From: Hyaloraphidium curvatum
Taxonomy: Eukaryota; Monoblepharomycota; Hyaloraphidiomycetes; Hyaloraphidiales; Hyaloraphidiaceae
Length of the DNA stretch: 64,000 nucleotides
Direction of reading: 5' to 3'
Assembly: GCA_025558095.1 (NCBI GenBank)
Contig: JAIVFI010000030.1
Location: 434,001-498,000, forward strand
Each line of letters starts with the position of its first letter. Position 1 is the stretch's first letter. A program made the translations under genes and the position numbers. The notes below the pieces were generated by a model. It was not told the origin of the DNA, made no database searches, and saw only the letters and a program-made list of their open reading frames with translations. Of this stretch, positions 9,932 to 19,152 are shown one piece after another.

Positions 9932-12070
9932 ATGGACCCCCCTGACACAGGGCAGGGGCCCAATGATGCGGCCGCTCCCGTGGTCCTGCCTGATGGCAAG
10001 GTCTCCCCTGCGCTCGCCGCGGCCTCCTCGGAGGCGCTTGCGAATCCCGTCCACTCTTCCCACGCTCCCGGCGTCGCTGCCTCTCCTCGCCTCCCTGGCG
10101 CGGCAGAGGAGCCCGCGCCGGCCCCCGCTGGTGCTACGGCTCAGCTGACAGGTTCTAAGGAGGACGCTGCTGAATCGACCACTGAAATCCGCCCCGCGTC
10201 CGCCAACGGCGGCGCCCGGGAGGAGCCGGCTCCGCAGAATCGTCTCCCGAAAGCAACCGCCCCCGCCACGCGCCTGGGGTCTCGCTCTTTCGCCGCAGCA
10301 ACGTCGCGCACCTCGCCCGACCGCCCGATTGTTCGTGTCACGGACGGCGCGATGGCGGAGCATCTGGCTTCTGCCATGCCTTTCTCGGCGCCCACCAACT
10401 ACGCCAAGCTCATCGATCGGGTGCAACCGCACGCCAACGGTCGGGGCTACACGCCGGCCTTCATTGGGCCTGTCCCCCACTGCCTCATCGACCTCAACGG
10501 TGTGCCAAAGGACCGACGGCGCGTCGTCGCCGAAGCCGTGGCGAAGGCGACCTTCCCCACCACCGTCTTCACGACCGAGACGCGAGGCTACAACCCGCGT
10601 TACTCGCGACTGGACCTCTTCTGTGTTGTTGGTGCTGTCGACGGGGCAGACGCTATCAACGCCTTGGTGGAGCAGGGGGTGCTGGAGGTCAAGTTCCCAA
10701 ACGGCCCGACGCGTCGGCTGCGCATCCACCCTGTCTTCAAGGACACGCACGCCGAGCTCAAGATCGGGCCCATGATCGTCCCTGGTTCGGTGCACGAGTG
10801 CCCGGACTGGTGGGCCCGCCTCTACGCGACTTTCCAGAACCACTATGGGGCCCCTTGCCAAGTCATTGAAGCGGCTCCCATCTCGGGCACCGACAGCAAC
10901 GCCTTCTGGCGGGTCACTTTCGACGTCTCGCAGTGCGGGGTTGATGCCTTCTTTGACCGCGCAGCACGCATTGGCCCACCCTCGTACTGCTTCCTTGACT
11001 CGTGGGGGACACTCCTCCAGCACAAGCTCCTTCGCCCAGCTGTCCGCTATGACAGTAGCAACGGACAGTGCGGCCACTGCAAGCGCACGGGCGGCCACGT
11101 CGGTGACGATGCCACGTGCACCAACTGTGCTTACTGCCCAGACGGTCTCAACCGCATGAATCCCGGCGCCTTTGCCAGCCCGCAAGCACGCCGTGCGCAC
11201 GAGGCGGACTGCATTCACAACCCGGCCAACGTACGGCTCTCTCCCCCAACGGTGGAGCCCGCCACGACCCCGCGGCTGCCCCCCCTGAGGGAAGAGGTCG
11301 TTCCTCCGCATCTGGCTTCCCCCACCGCCCCTGCGGCCAACGAGTGGCTTACAGCTGGGCCGTCCGGCAAGCGCGCAGGCTCTGCGCCCCCAGCTCTTGC
11401 CCAGCCAGTGGCCAAGGCGTCCCACAACAGGTTTTCGGCACTCGGTGGTGGTGGTGCCGGTGCTTCGGTCGATTGGGGGGAGTCTGACGCCGCCGAAAAG
11501 ATGGATTTCCATGGTCTTCCCATTTTGGAGCCGGCTGACAAGGATGGGGACGAGGACATGGGTGGTGCCGACCAGCTGGCCGCTGAGAACGCCATCAGCA
11601 GTGCTGCACAGCAGGTTGCAGCCAATACCGCGCTGGAGGATCTGGAGCTTGCTGCTCCCGCAATGGAGGGCATGGAATCTGCGATGGAGGAGGATGCCAC
11701 CGGCTCTGAGGCCTCGGGTGGAAACGACGCCGCCTCCGAAGCCTCTGCTGAGGGCGATGGTTCGAACTCGGAGGCACCAAGCGAAGACATGCACACGGCC
11801 GATGAGGCCGCTGGGGCATCCGCGGTTGGTGATCCTACGATGGCCCCAGGCCCCAAGCACGCAGGCAAGGGCCGTCCCGTGGAGGATGTGGCAGGGACAA
11901 ACCCGGACAAGGTTGCCAAGCCGTATCAGCAAATCGACGTCAAATCCGCCAAAGCGGAACGGAAGGCCAAGGCGGCCGTTCGCAAGCTCGGCTCCCCCCA
12001 GGCCAAGGCCGCCTCCACGTCAACCGGATCCCTGCTGCCGGCTCCTGGCTCACCGTCCTTGAATGCCTAA
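9932..12070 (+). CDS. Retrotransposon ORF1-type nucleic-acid-binding protein (712 aa)
   Basis: The first ATG is at 9932. The N-terminal 120 residues are Ala/Pro-rich. Residues about 130-375 form a globular region with no motif I can name; its composition fits an RRM-like or chaperone ORF1p core. Near residue 379 is a zinc-knuckle-like cluster (CGHCKRTGGHVGDDATC followed by CTNCAYC). The C-terminal 270 residues are Ser/Glu/Ala-rich and end basic. ORF1 proteins of non-LTR elements coat the RNA and help target-primed reverse transcription. The stop TAA at 12068-12070 lies inside the ATGCCTAA overlap with the next ORF. Confidence 0.7.
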   Translation: MDPPDTGQGPNDAAAPVVLPDGKVSPALAAASSEALANPVHSSHAPGVAASPRLPGAAEEPAPAPAGATAQLTGSKEDAAESTTEIRPASANGGAREEPAPQNRLPKATAPATRLGSRSFAAATSRTSPDRPIVRVTDGAMAEHLASAMPFSAPTNYAKLIDRVQPHANGRGYTPAFIGPVPHCLIDLNGVPKDRRRVVAEAVAKATFPTTVFTTETRGYNPRYSRLDLFCVVGAVDGADAINALVEQGVLEVKFPNGPTRRLRIHPVFKDTHAELKIGPMIVPGSVHECPDWWARLYATFQNHYGAPCQVIEAAPISGTDSNAFWRVTFDVSQCGVDAFFDRAARIGPPSYCFLDSWGTLLQHKLLRPAVRYDSSNGQCGHCKRTGGHVGDDATCTNCAYCPDGLNRMNPGAFASPQARRAHEADCIHNPANVRLSPPTVEPATTPRLPPLREEVVPPHLASPTAPAANEWLTAGPSGKRAGSAPPALAQPVAKASHNRFSALGGGGAGASVDWGESDAAEKMDFHGLPILEPADKDGDEDMGGADQLAAENAISSAAQQVAANTALEDLELAAPAMEGMESAMEEDATGSEASGGNDAASEASAEGDGSNSEAPSEDMHTADEAAGASAVGDPTMAPGPKHAGKGRPVEDVAGTNPDKVAKPYQQIDVKSAKAERKAKAAVRKLGSPQAKAASTSTGSLLPAPGSPSLNA

Positions 12071-12914
12071 AACACCACCAAGCAAGTGGCAACGCCGAGT
12101 AGTGGGCTGCTCTTCTCGGCGCCGAGCTCGTCCGGATACCTCCCGGGCGCGGTCAGCCCCTCCATCTTTTGCTGTTTTGCAGTCTTCACCGGTACGCCAA
12201 CTACCACTATCTACAACGTCTCACCGAGTTCCGAGGCCGTTCGCGGCAGCAGGGGAGACTTCCGACATTGACCCCGCGTCCCCCGGGGCCCCTCGGCCAA
12301 ATGCCGTGCCTAGCTTGGCCGAGGGTCACACTCTGCCCACGCCGCCCCGCGGCTCCTCCCGCTTGCCGGCACCAGCGGGGGGGAAAGGGGCGGCATGCTC
12401 GGAAGTATCTCCCTCCTCGTCATCGCAGATCTTGATCGCTGATGCCCCGGCTTCGGCCGCTTCCATGCTCTCGGCGCACCCAGGCCATCCTCCGTGGGAA
12501 ACCCCAGCTGCAACCGCCGTGCCGAGCTTGCAGCTGCCGCCTGCGCCGCCCCGCACAACCCCCGGCACGCCGCCGGCACCAACGGCCGGGGGGGGGCAGA
12601 GCTCCTCAGAAGTATCCACTCCGACGCGCACCTTGCCTCCTTGGTATGCTCACACGGAGCCCGGTTCGCCGGCGCACCTCAAATGGCCAGGTTCCGAGCT
12701 CCTCGATGACGGCGGCCGTGATGCTATCGGTGACGCGTGGTCGGCGCTTGCGGCCTGGCACAGGGCGGGGGGCGACCTGACCGAGTCACAGGAGGTTTGG
12801 ATGCGGACACATGCGCTCGACGATTGGGAGATCTCGTCGGACAAGGCACCGTCCGCGGTAGCTGATCCTGGCGGCGGGACACCGGCATCGCCGCCGCCAC
12901 CGTATTCGCCATGA
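12063..12914 (+). CDS. Retrotransposon middle ORF, Pro/Ser-rich linker protein (283 aa)
   Basis: The ORF starts at 12063 inside the last codons of the first ORF (ATGCCTAA) and ends with TGA at 12912-12914 inside ATGA shared with the third ORF. The protein is Pro/Ser/Ala-rich and low in complexity for about 200 residues. The last 80 residues are more ordered (a WSALAAWHRAGGDLTESQEVW helix-like stretch) and end Pro-rich. No catalytic domain is visible. Its length without stops and both tight overlaps argue that it is translated, probably by termination-reinitiation after ORF1. It could also have been an N-terminal part of the polymerase ORF split by a frame change. Confidence 0.55.
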   Translation: MPKTPPSKWQRRVVGCSSRRRARPDTSRARSAPPSFAVLQSSPVRQLPLSTTSHRVPRPFAAAGETSDIDPASPGAPRPNAVPSLAEGHTLPTPPRGSSRLPAPAGGKGAACSEVSPSSSSQILIADAPASAASMLSAHPGHPPWETPAATAVPSLQLPPAPPRTTPGTPPAPTAGGGQSSSEVSTPTRTLPPWYAHTEPGSPAHLKWPGSELLDDGGRDAIGDAWSALAAWHRAGGDLTESQEVWMRTHALDDWEISSDKAPSAVADPGGGTPASPPPPYSP

Positions 12915-15900
12915 GCCGCACGCCGCTCCTGCCTTACAGCTGCCACCGCTGCGCGGCAGCTTTCGCCAACATCGGAGCTCTATCTCATCATCACCAATCT
13001 TGCATCGACGGCGATGTGCCGATGGCGGAGGCGCCTGCTGAACCCGGCCTCCATGCGTGCCCGGTTGATGGTTGCCGCTTCCAGCCAACTCCAAACAAAA
13101 ACAAACGGGACGGTCATCTTCGGGTCACACGGAGCCCGGAGCACTGGTTGGCGATGCAGCGCCTGTCTGCCGATGCGTTGCGCGCCATGGGGCTAGCGCG
13201 GTGCGGGGGTTGCCGGCGTCCCTACGCCGCAAACGCCTCTGGTGCCGGTGTTTCTGGACAGCACACCTCGTGCAACCCGGACGCAGCTAACCCGCCACTC
13301 GGCGTCTCTTTAGCTTCGCTTCCACCCGATCTCGTCGAGTTCCTCGACCGCGTGCGTGCCGAGCGGGCGGCTGCCACGGGACGCGCGGAGGGACCGGCGT
13401 CACCAGCGGCATCGTCGGCATCTCCCCGTGCTTCGCCACCCGCGCCCGCGCTGATGGCGGCCCTTGCGGCCGCCCGGGTTGCGGCCGACGCCCCGCAGGA
13501 CGGCCAGGCGCAACGGGCGGCGCTGGCGGCGGCGGCGGCGGCGGCGCGTGCCGCCCCGGACGGCGGTGATCCCCCAGGCGGCGACGGCGCGCCGGGCGGC
13601 AACGCCGCGGCTGGCGGGCACGGCAACGGCGGTGATCCGGGCGACCCGGGCGACGGTGGTCCACCCGGGGGTCCCGGGCCTGATCCGCCGCCGGGCGGGG
13701 GCGCGGGGGCGCCGCCGCCGGAGCCGCTGAAGCACCGCTACCGGACCACCACCTGGAGCACGCTCGCCTTCCGGGCCAGCGAGTCTTTCCAACGGGCCTA
13801 CGAGGACCCGGCGGCACCGGAAACCGACCTGCACCGCACTCTCACCGCCTACCTTGCATTTGGCGGCTACGTCATGTCGGGGGACTACATGTACGAGCAG
13901 AACTACTTCGCCGCCCGTCAGGTCAACCGGGGCGCGCGGCGGGACGGGCTGCGGCCGCTCAACTACCAGCTCTTCAAGTCCATCGTGCTTGCCGCCTTGA
14001 AGGGCGCTCCTGGTGCTGCGTCCGCGGCCCTCTCGGGGGAGGCCGTTCCGGCTGGCTTCACGCCCACGCTTCAGGCGGAACTGGAGGAGCTGTACCCGGG
14101 GCCGCGGGAGGGAGAGCCGCTGTGTCGGCTGTCTCTGCCCCCCAACGCGCCCGCGCCCTGCCCTGCCTACACGGACGCGGCTTTCCTGGAGGACATCTGG
14201 GCCCGGTTGCGCCGGAAGAAGGACGGCGTGGGGGCCGGCATGTCGGGTTTCAGCATGGCCAAACTTTTCATCGTGCACAACTGCGAGAACGACGCGACGC
14301 GGCGGAAGCTCCGCCCGCTGGCGGCCATGGTGCACGGCGTGTGCACTGGCCGACTCGACACCCCCATGCTCCGGCCGCTCCTCACGGATCAAACCCTCGT
14401 CCCTCTGCTCAAGCCGGAGGGGGGGCTCCGGCCGATTGGCATTATGGAGGGCATCACGCGGCTCGCGGGCTCGTACCTGGCCGTGCGGCACAAGGCTCTT
14501 CTGAGGAAGCTCCAACAGCAGGAGGACCTGGGTCACGGGGTGGACGGGGGCGCGGAGGCGACCGCCCACGCGGTGAACGCGTGGCTGGCGGCCTTCCCCG
14601 ACCACGTCGTCATGAAGGTCGACTCTAGGAACGCCTTCAATACGCTGCGCCGCCTCTTCGCGCGCGAGGTGGTCCGCCAGGTGCCTCAGCTTATCCCGTA
14701 CTACAACCTCGTTTACTCGCGCCCTTCCCACGCCTACTTCCGCGACCGGCGCTCGGCGGAGCTCCTTTTCCGGATCACCATGTACGAGGGCAACATCCAG
14801 GGCGACCCGCTGTCGTCTGCCATCTTCTCCTGCGCCATGAGCCGCATGCTGCGGCCCATCCGCTCTGGGCACCCCGACTGCCTCATCCTTGGGTACCTCG
14901 ACGACCTCACCGTGGTCGGGCCGCTGGACTCGGTCATGGCCGTCCTGGGAGAGGTGCGTGACGGCCTTTCTTCCCTCGGCATGACCCACCGCCCGGACAA
15001 GAGCTACCTGCTTTCGCTCTCGACGAACCCGGCCGTGCTGGAGCGGGTGCGCGCGGCCGGTGCGGCCCACAACATCCGCGTCGCTGGCTTCCCGCCTCAC
15101 GAGGCCGACCCCGAGGTGCATGCCACGGCGTCGGCCCCGGGCTCGCCTGACTTCGCTCGCTCGTGCGGCCTCAAGGTGGTAGGTGCCCCGGTCGGCACCC
15201 CTGCCTACGTGGAGTCGTTCCTCGCTGCCAAGATCGACTCCATTGCCGCTCTTCTCGATGACATCGAGCGCGCCGCGCTCGGCTACGCCATGCCGGCCGA
15301 CATCCCCTCCCTCCAGGGCCTGTACTCCCTCCTCCGTCTCTGTGTGACCCAGCTCTTCTCGTTTTGGCTCCGCATTCTCCCCCCCTCGGTTACCCAACCC
15401 TTTGCTCGACGTCTTGACAACGCGCTTTTCACCACCTTTTTGCGCTTGCTGGGAGATCGGGCCGAGGATCTGGATCCGCTGTCGGTGGAGGGTCGGACTG
15501 TGCGGGAGCAGGTATTCTTGGGTCTGCACTACTCGGGGATGGGGCTTCTGTCATCGGAGAAGGTGGCCTCGGCGGCTTACCTGTCTTCACTCAACCTCAC
15601 GGCGGGCCCCTTGGACGCCATGCTTGGTCTTCGAACCTCGGCCCGGGGTGTGGGCGTGGAGCACGTGCGGGAACTGGTTCCCGTCATCGAGGCCCTCCGC
15701 CCCGCCTTTGAGCGTGTCGAGGATGACACGGCCGCAGCGTACGCCGAGGCTGCGCGTGCTGGGCAACCGGTGGGCGCCGCGCCCGCCCGCCGTACGCTCC
15801 CTGCGGACGCCAGTTTCTTCGCTCAGCCGGTCTGGCACGGCCTGCAGAGCGACCTTACGCGTCTCGAGGACCAGCGCCGCCTCGCGGCTCTGATTGCCTT

Positions 15901-16822
15901 GCAACCCGACACTTCCGCTGGTCTGGAGCGCCGCAAGCGGCTCGTCCAGGCGCAGGACGGCCTGTCGGCTTTCCTGACTGCCTCTCCCGCGCTGCTTGCC
16001 AACCACATTCGCAACAACTTTTTCCGCTTACTTGTACGCTTCCGGCTTTGCCTCCCGCTCCTGCACGAGGCCGACTACCCTGGTCTTTCCTTGCCCTGCC
16101 GGCGGGGCTGCAAGCGATCGGCCATGTCGCTGACGGGGGAGCACGCGTTCTCGGGCTGCTATGGCCGGGATCTCTTCAGTCCTGGTCACGACGACATTTG
16201 CGCGGCCATCCGCGCGGCGCTTCGCTCCATCCCGCTCCTCCGCGTGCACCCCATGCCGCCAAACCTCCTTGCGCATGGCTACGAGACTGTCACCCCGCCC
16301 ACGCCTGCGGATGCTGGCCGCCTTGGCGACATTCTCATCACGCACCGCGAAACCCGGAAACGGTGGTTGCTCGAGATCAAGACCCTCACCTCTATGGCCC
16401 ATTTGCACACGGGCCTGGTCTTCTCGGTCCCGGGCCACGCAGTCGAACGGCGGGTCGAGGCCGCCAGGAAGGACTACTCCCGTTTCGTCTTCAACGCCAA
16501 CTTCTACCCTCTGATCGTGCTTGCTTTTGATTCGTACAGCGCTGTCTCTGCCACTTTCTCGCGCTTCTCCTCGGAGATGGGGCGCATCCAGTATCCCGGG
16601 ATCGTCGGCCGCGATGGGCAGCCCGTGGACCTCGATGGCCTTTACTCTCGTTTTGTGCGGCGCTTCCGCGAACGGATCGCGGTGGCCTGGGCTCTTGGCG
16701 TCGCGGCCCAACTCCAACACTGGCTTCAGCTGTGCACCGAAGCCGCCGCTGTCAACGCTCCGGCCCCCGCGCCGGTCGCTTTTGGTTTGAATGTAGATGA
16801 GGAGCTGATTCTTGGGGCGTAG
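12911..16822 (+). CDS. Retrotransposon polyprotein: zinc fingers, reverse transcriptase, restriction-like endonuclease (1303 aa)
   Basis: The start ATG at 12911 overlaps the previous stop. Domains in order: two or three Cys/His fingers in the first 120 residues (CHRCAAAFANIGALSHHHQSC; CPVDGC...H; CGGCRRPY...C), a Gly/Pro-rich linker, and a reverse transcriptase about 330-780. The polymerase shows the D571 motif VDSRNAFN, the GNIQGDPLSS motif and Y662-L-D-D. A thumb-like region follows, then a CCHC-like knuckle near 1063 (CRRGC...HAFSGC) and an endonuclease core with D1140 (GDILI) and E1155-I-K1157. This order is that of R2-clade enzymes, which nick the target and prime cDNA synthesis on it. 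N-terminal fingers in that clade recognise a specific site, so site-specific insertion is plausible here. Confidence 0.92.
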   Translation: MSRTPLLPYSCHRCAAAFANIGALSHHHQSCIDGDVPMAEAPAEPGLHACPVDGCRFQPTPNKNKRDGHLRVTRSPEHWLAMQRLSADALRAMGLARCGGCRRPYAANASGAGVSGQHTSCNPDAANPPLGVSLASLPPDLVEFLDRVRAERAAATGRAEGPASPAASSASPRASPPAPALMAALAAARVAADAPQDGQAQRAALAAAAAAARAAPDGGDPPGGDGAPGGNAAAGGHGNGGDPGDPGDGGPPGGPGPDPPPGGGAGAPPPEPLKHRYRTTTWSTLAFRASESFQRAYEDPAAPETDLHRTLTAYLAFGGYVMSGDYMYEQNYFAARQVNRGARRDGLRPLNYQLFKSIVLAALKGAPGAASAALSGEAVPAGFTPTLQAELEELYPGPREGEPLCRLSLPPNAPAPCPAYTDAAFLEDIWARLRRKKDGVGAGMSGFSMAKLFIVHNCENDATRRKLRPLAAMVHGVCTGRLDTPMLRPLLTDQTLVPLLKPEGGLRPIGIMEGITRLAGSYLAVRHKALLRKLQQQEDLGHGVDGGAEATAHAVNAWLAAFPDHVVMKVDSRNAFNTLRRLFAREVVRQVPQLIPYYNLVYSRPSHAYFRDRRSAELLFRITMYEGNIQGDPLSSAIFSCAMSRMLRPIRSGHPDCLILGYLDDLTVVGPLDSVMAVLGEVRDGLSSLGMTHRPDKSYLLSLSTNPAVLERVRAAGAAHNIRVAGFPPHEADPEVHATASAPGSPDFARSCGLKVVGAPVGTPAYVESFLAAKIDSIAALLDDIERAALGYAMPADIPSLQGLYSLLRLCVTQLFSFWLRILPPSVTQPFARRLDNALFTTFLRLLGDRAEDLDPLSVEGRTVREQVFLGLHYSGMGLLSSEKVASAAYLSSLNLTAGPLDAMLGLRTSARGVGVEHVRELVPVIEALRPAFERVEDDTAAAYAEAARAGQPVGAAPARRTLPADASFFAQPVWHGLQSDLTRLEDQRRLAALIALQPDTSAGLERRKRLVQAQDGLSAFLTASPALLANHIRNNFFRLLVRFRLCLPLLHEADYPGLSLPCRRGCKRSAMSLTGEHAFSGCYGRDLFSPGHDDICAAIRAALRSIPLLRVHPMPPNLLAHGYETVTPPTPADAGRLGDILITHRETRKRWLLEIKTLTSMAHLHTGLVFSVPGHAVERRVEAARKDYSRFVFNANFYPLIVLAFDSYSAVSATFSRFSSEMGRIQYPGIVGRDGQPVDLDGLYSRFVRRFRERIAVAWALGVAAQLQHWLQLCTEAAAVNAPAPAPVAFGLNVDEELILGA

Positions 16823-17061
16823 GGGGATTTCTAAGTGTACGGTGGGATTGCTAGCTCCTCATTACACACAAGACGAGGACAACCACCGCGAGGCCTCCGG
16901 GCTTATCGCGCCTATCGTGCTGTGCAGTGGTTGCCCGACGGCGAGGATCCGGGAAACAGCGTCTGCTCCGGGGCGCAGCGGGGCCCCGGCGACGACTTGC
17001 TCGGCGCCACTTGCCGCCGGCCGGCGAGCGCCAGAGGGATCGTTGCGAGCTGAGGACGACG
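16823..17061. other. Retrotransposon 3' region / 5' region of the coiled-coil kinase gene
   Basis: There is no ORF of note. GAGGACAAC at 16875 matches 9901 and may mark the element's right end. No poly(A) or simple tail is seen, which is not unusual for R2-like elements. Confidence 0.35.
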
Positions 17062-19075
17062 ATGGGGGAGACTACCGTGTTCATGAAGTTTTACCAGGAG
17101 ATTTGGGGCGCGGGAGGCCTGGCAGGCAAGCGCTTGAAGGCCCCCCCGGACTTGCCCGAAGAGTTTAGGGGCGTCCTGGACCCCGAGGTCTTCTGCGCCA
17201 GATTCTCAGCTGCCTCCGAACGAGTCCATGAATGTTACAGATACGTGCCGGGAGGCTTCGCAGCTTTCACTGCTCTTAGCATTACGGTGATCGCGACCCC
17301 AGTTTACGCTGCAGCCTTGTCCGCAGCTGCGGCGAAAGTGAAGCCCTCGTTGGCGGCCCTGGCGCACCAGTGGTCTGAGGAGGATGCGGCCATCAAGATA
17401 CGTTGGGAAGCAAACGTATTTGGCGCATACCCACCTACGATAGGGGCTACGCTGGACCCTGAGGCAAGCCGGTGCGCGGTCGCCGAAGCGCGCGAGCGGC
17501 AGGAGGCCGCCGAGGCCTGGCGCGCGGCAGGACAGGCCCGTCAGTGGCAGATGATGGAAGAACAACGACTCCGGGAGGAGGAAAGGGCCCGCTGGGCTGA
17601 GCAGGAGATGGCCCGCGTCGCCGAGCAGGAGCGCCAGCGCCAGATATGGGAGGATCAAGAGAGGCGTATTGCGGAGCAGCGGGCCGCGGAACAGCGCTTG
17701 GCCGAACAGCGTGCGGCCGAGCGGCGTGCCGCCGAACAGCGTGCCGCCGAACAGCGGATGGCCGAACAGCAGATGGCCGAGCAGCGGATGGCCGAGCAGC
17801 GGATGGCCGAACAGCGGATGGCCGAGCAGCGAGCCGCAGAACGTCGGGCGGCGGAAGCGCTCCAGGTGGCGGAAGAACAGAGGCGGCTTGCGGAGCAGGA
17901 GCGGCGCCGCGCCGAGGAACGCGAGGTGGAGCTGCGGATGATGGAGATGCGGATCAAGGAGTTGGAGCAAGGGAGGCAGAAGGATCGGTCGCAGGGTTCT
18001 GCTCGCACAGCGATCGGAACGGGTACCTCGAATCCGTTTCGCACGGGCGAAAGCGACCGTACAGCAGTGCCGGATGCTCCGCAGCGGATTGCAGCCGTGC
18101 GATCCAAGCTCCTCGTGGAACCCAACCAAGTTTCTTACACCAAGCAGAGCGTCTTGGGACAAGGCTCTTTTGGCACCGTATATCGGGGCATGCTTCGAGG
18201 ATCCACCAAGGTGGCGATCAAGACGATCAAGGGGGACGTGACGCCGCGCCTGGTAAAGATGTTCGAGGACGAGATTGCGACCTGGGAAGGGCTCAACCAG
18301 CGCAACGGTATGCACCGTCGGCGATGGCCTCCTCTTCACGCGCTGACGGCATCGACACAGTGCTGCCCCTCCTCGCCTACTGCAGCCAGCCCCCCATGAT
18401 GATCTCGGAGCTGGCCTCGGACGGAAACATGCGCGACTATCTCGAGGACAACGACTGGGACCAGAAGGCCGGCGTCAAATGCCTGCGCGGGGTCGCGGAC
18501 GGCATGGCGTACCTGCACTCGTTCAGCGTCCTCCATGGGGACCTGAAGTGCGCCAACATTATGATCGGTGGGCTTGCTGCCCAACCCGCGTCGCCCATTC
18601 TGACTGACAACCGCTCATGCAGACCACGGTATCCCCAAGATCGCCGACTTCGGCCTCGCCCGGATCCGCAGCGCGCTGACCACCAGCAAGACGCGGCGGG
18701 AAGACGAGGGAGGCCGCGCCGCGGGCGGCACCCCCGTCTTCATGGCCCCAGAGCTGTGGACGGGCAGCCGGCTCCGCCCGCCCGCGGACGTCTACGCGTT
18801 CGCGATGGTGTGCTACGAAGTCACGAGCGAGGGATACTACCCGTTCATGGGCCTCTCGGAAGCCATGGTGAGAAGGGCTGTCGGGCATCCGGTCCGCACG
18901 CGTTGACCAGCTTGTCGTGCAGCTCATGGAGGCCGTGGGCAGGGGCAGCAGGCCCGAGAGGCCTGACGACGTGGAGGAGTGGCTGTGGATCCTGATGCAG
19001 AGGGCGTGGGCGCAGGATCCCAAGGCCAGGCCGACGTTCGTGGAGATCGGCGGCGAGATGGATTGGAACATGTGA
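17062..19075 (+). CDS. Coiled-coil TKL-type protein kinase, non-RD (616 aa)
   Basis: Four exons: 17062-18307, 18361-18567, 18623-18867 and 18923-19075, with introns of 53, 55 and 55 nt. An acceptor at 18910 is an alternative for exon 4. An N-terminal helical domain (about 1-130) precedes a long Glu/Gln/Arg/Ala coiled coil (about 140-310) built from pentapeptide repeats of the type AEQR(A/M). The kinase follows: glycine loop GQGSFGTVYRG, VAIK lysine, catalytic loop HGDLKCAN, IADFGLA, and the APE-type motif FMAPELW. The loop has HGD instead of HRD, so it is a non-RD kinase. The catalytic Lys, Asp and DFG are present, so it is probably active. A coiled coil joined to a TKL kinase suggests activation by oligomerisation. 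Confidence 0.87.
17668..17853 (+). repeat. 15-bp tandem repeat coding for AEQR(A/M) pentapeptides
   Basis: Around twelve imperfect copies of a 15-nt unit (such as ATGGCCGAACAGCGG) lie in frame inside the coiled-coil kinase gene. Adjacent copies differ mainly at synonymous sites or as Met/Ala codons. The unit keeps frame whatever the copy number. Confidence 0.85.
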
Positions 19076-19152
19076 ATTCGTTCGATGGGTCTAATGTAGT
19101 TTCATGAAACGCGATGCAAGGCGCTCGCATGCGATGGTCTGCCGCCGTAGCG

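Larger units (their letters stand above)
9932..16822 (+). mobile_element. Non-LTR retrotransposon with restriction-like endonuclease, three overlapping ORFs
   Basis: The coordinates give the coding core; the outer ends are not resolved. Three ORFs follow one another in different frames. The first stop overlaps the second start (12063-12070, ATGCCTAA) and the second stop overlaps the third start (12911-12914, ATGA). The third ORF has reverse transcriptase with YLDD and, at the C-terminus, a CCHC knuckle and a PD-(D/E)xK endonuclease, the order seen in the R2/CRE/NeSL-type elements. No long terminal repeats and no APE-type endonuclease are seen. All three ORFs are open along their whole length, so this copy may be recent and active. 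A possible 9-bp target duplication is GAGGACAAC at 9901 and 16875. Confidence 0.85.

Noticed and set aside
9359-11932. 857-residue open frame on the minus strand
   Set aside because: It lies opposite ORF1 of the retrotransposon. Its composition is that of a high-GC shadow frame and it has no domain; the plus frame has a zinc knuckle and the coupled overlaps.
12911-12914. ATGA overlap as evidence of a bacterial operon
   Set aside because: Flanking genes have spliceosomal introns and encode a eukaryotic ribosomal protein, so the window is eukaryotic. The overlap belongs to a retrotransposon.
13400-15529. 709-residue open frame on the minus strand
   Set aside because: It is antisense to the reverse transcriptase, which has all catalytic motifs on the plus strand. 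Composition is Arg/Gly/Glu-rich shadow.
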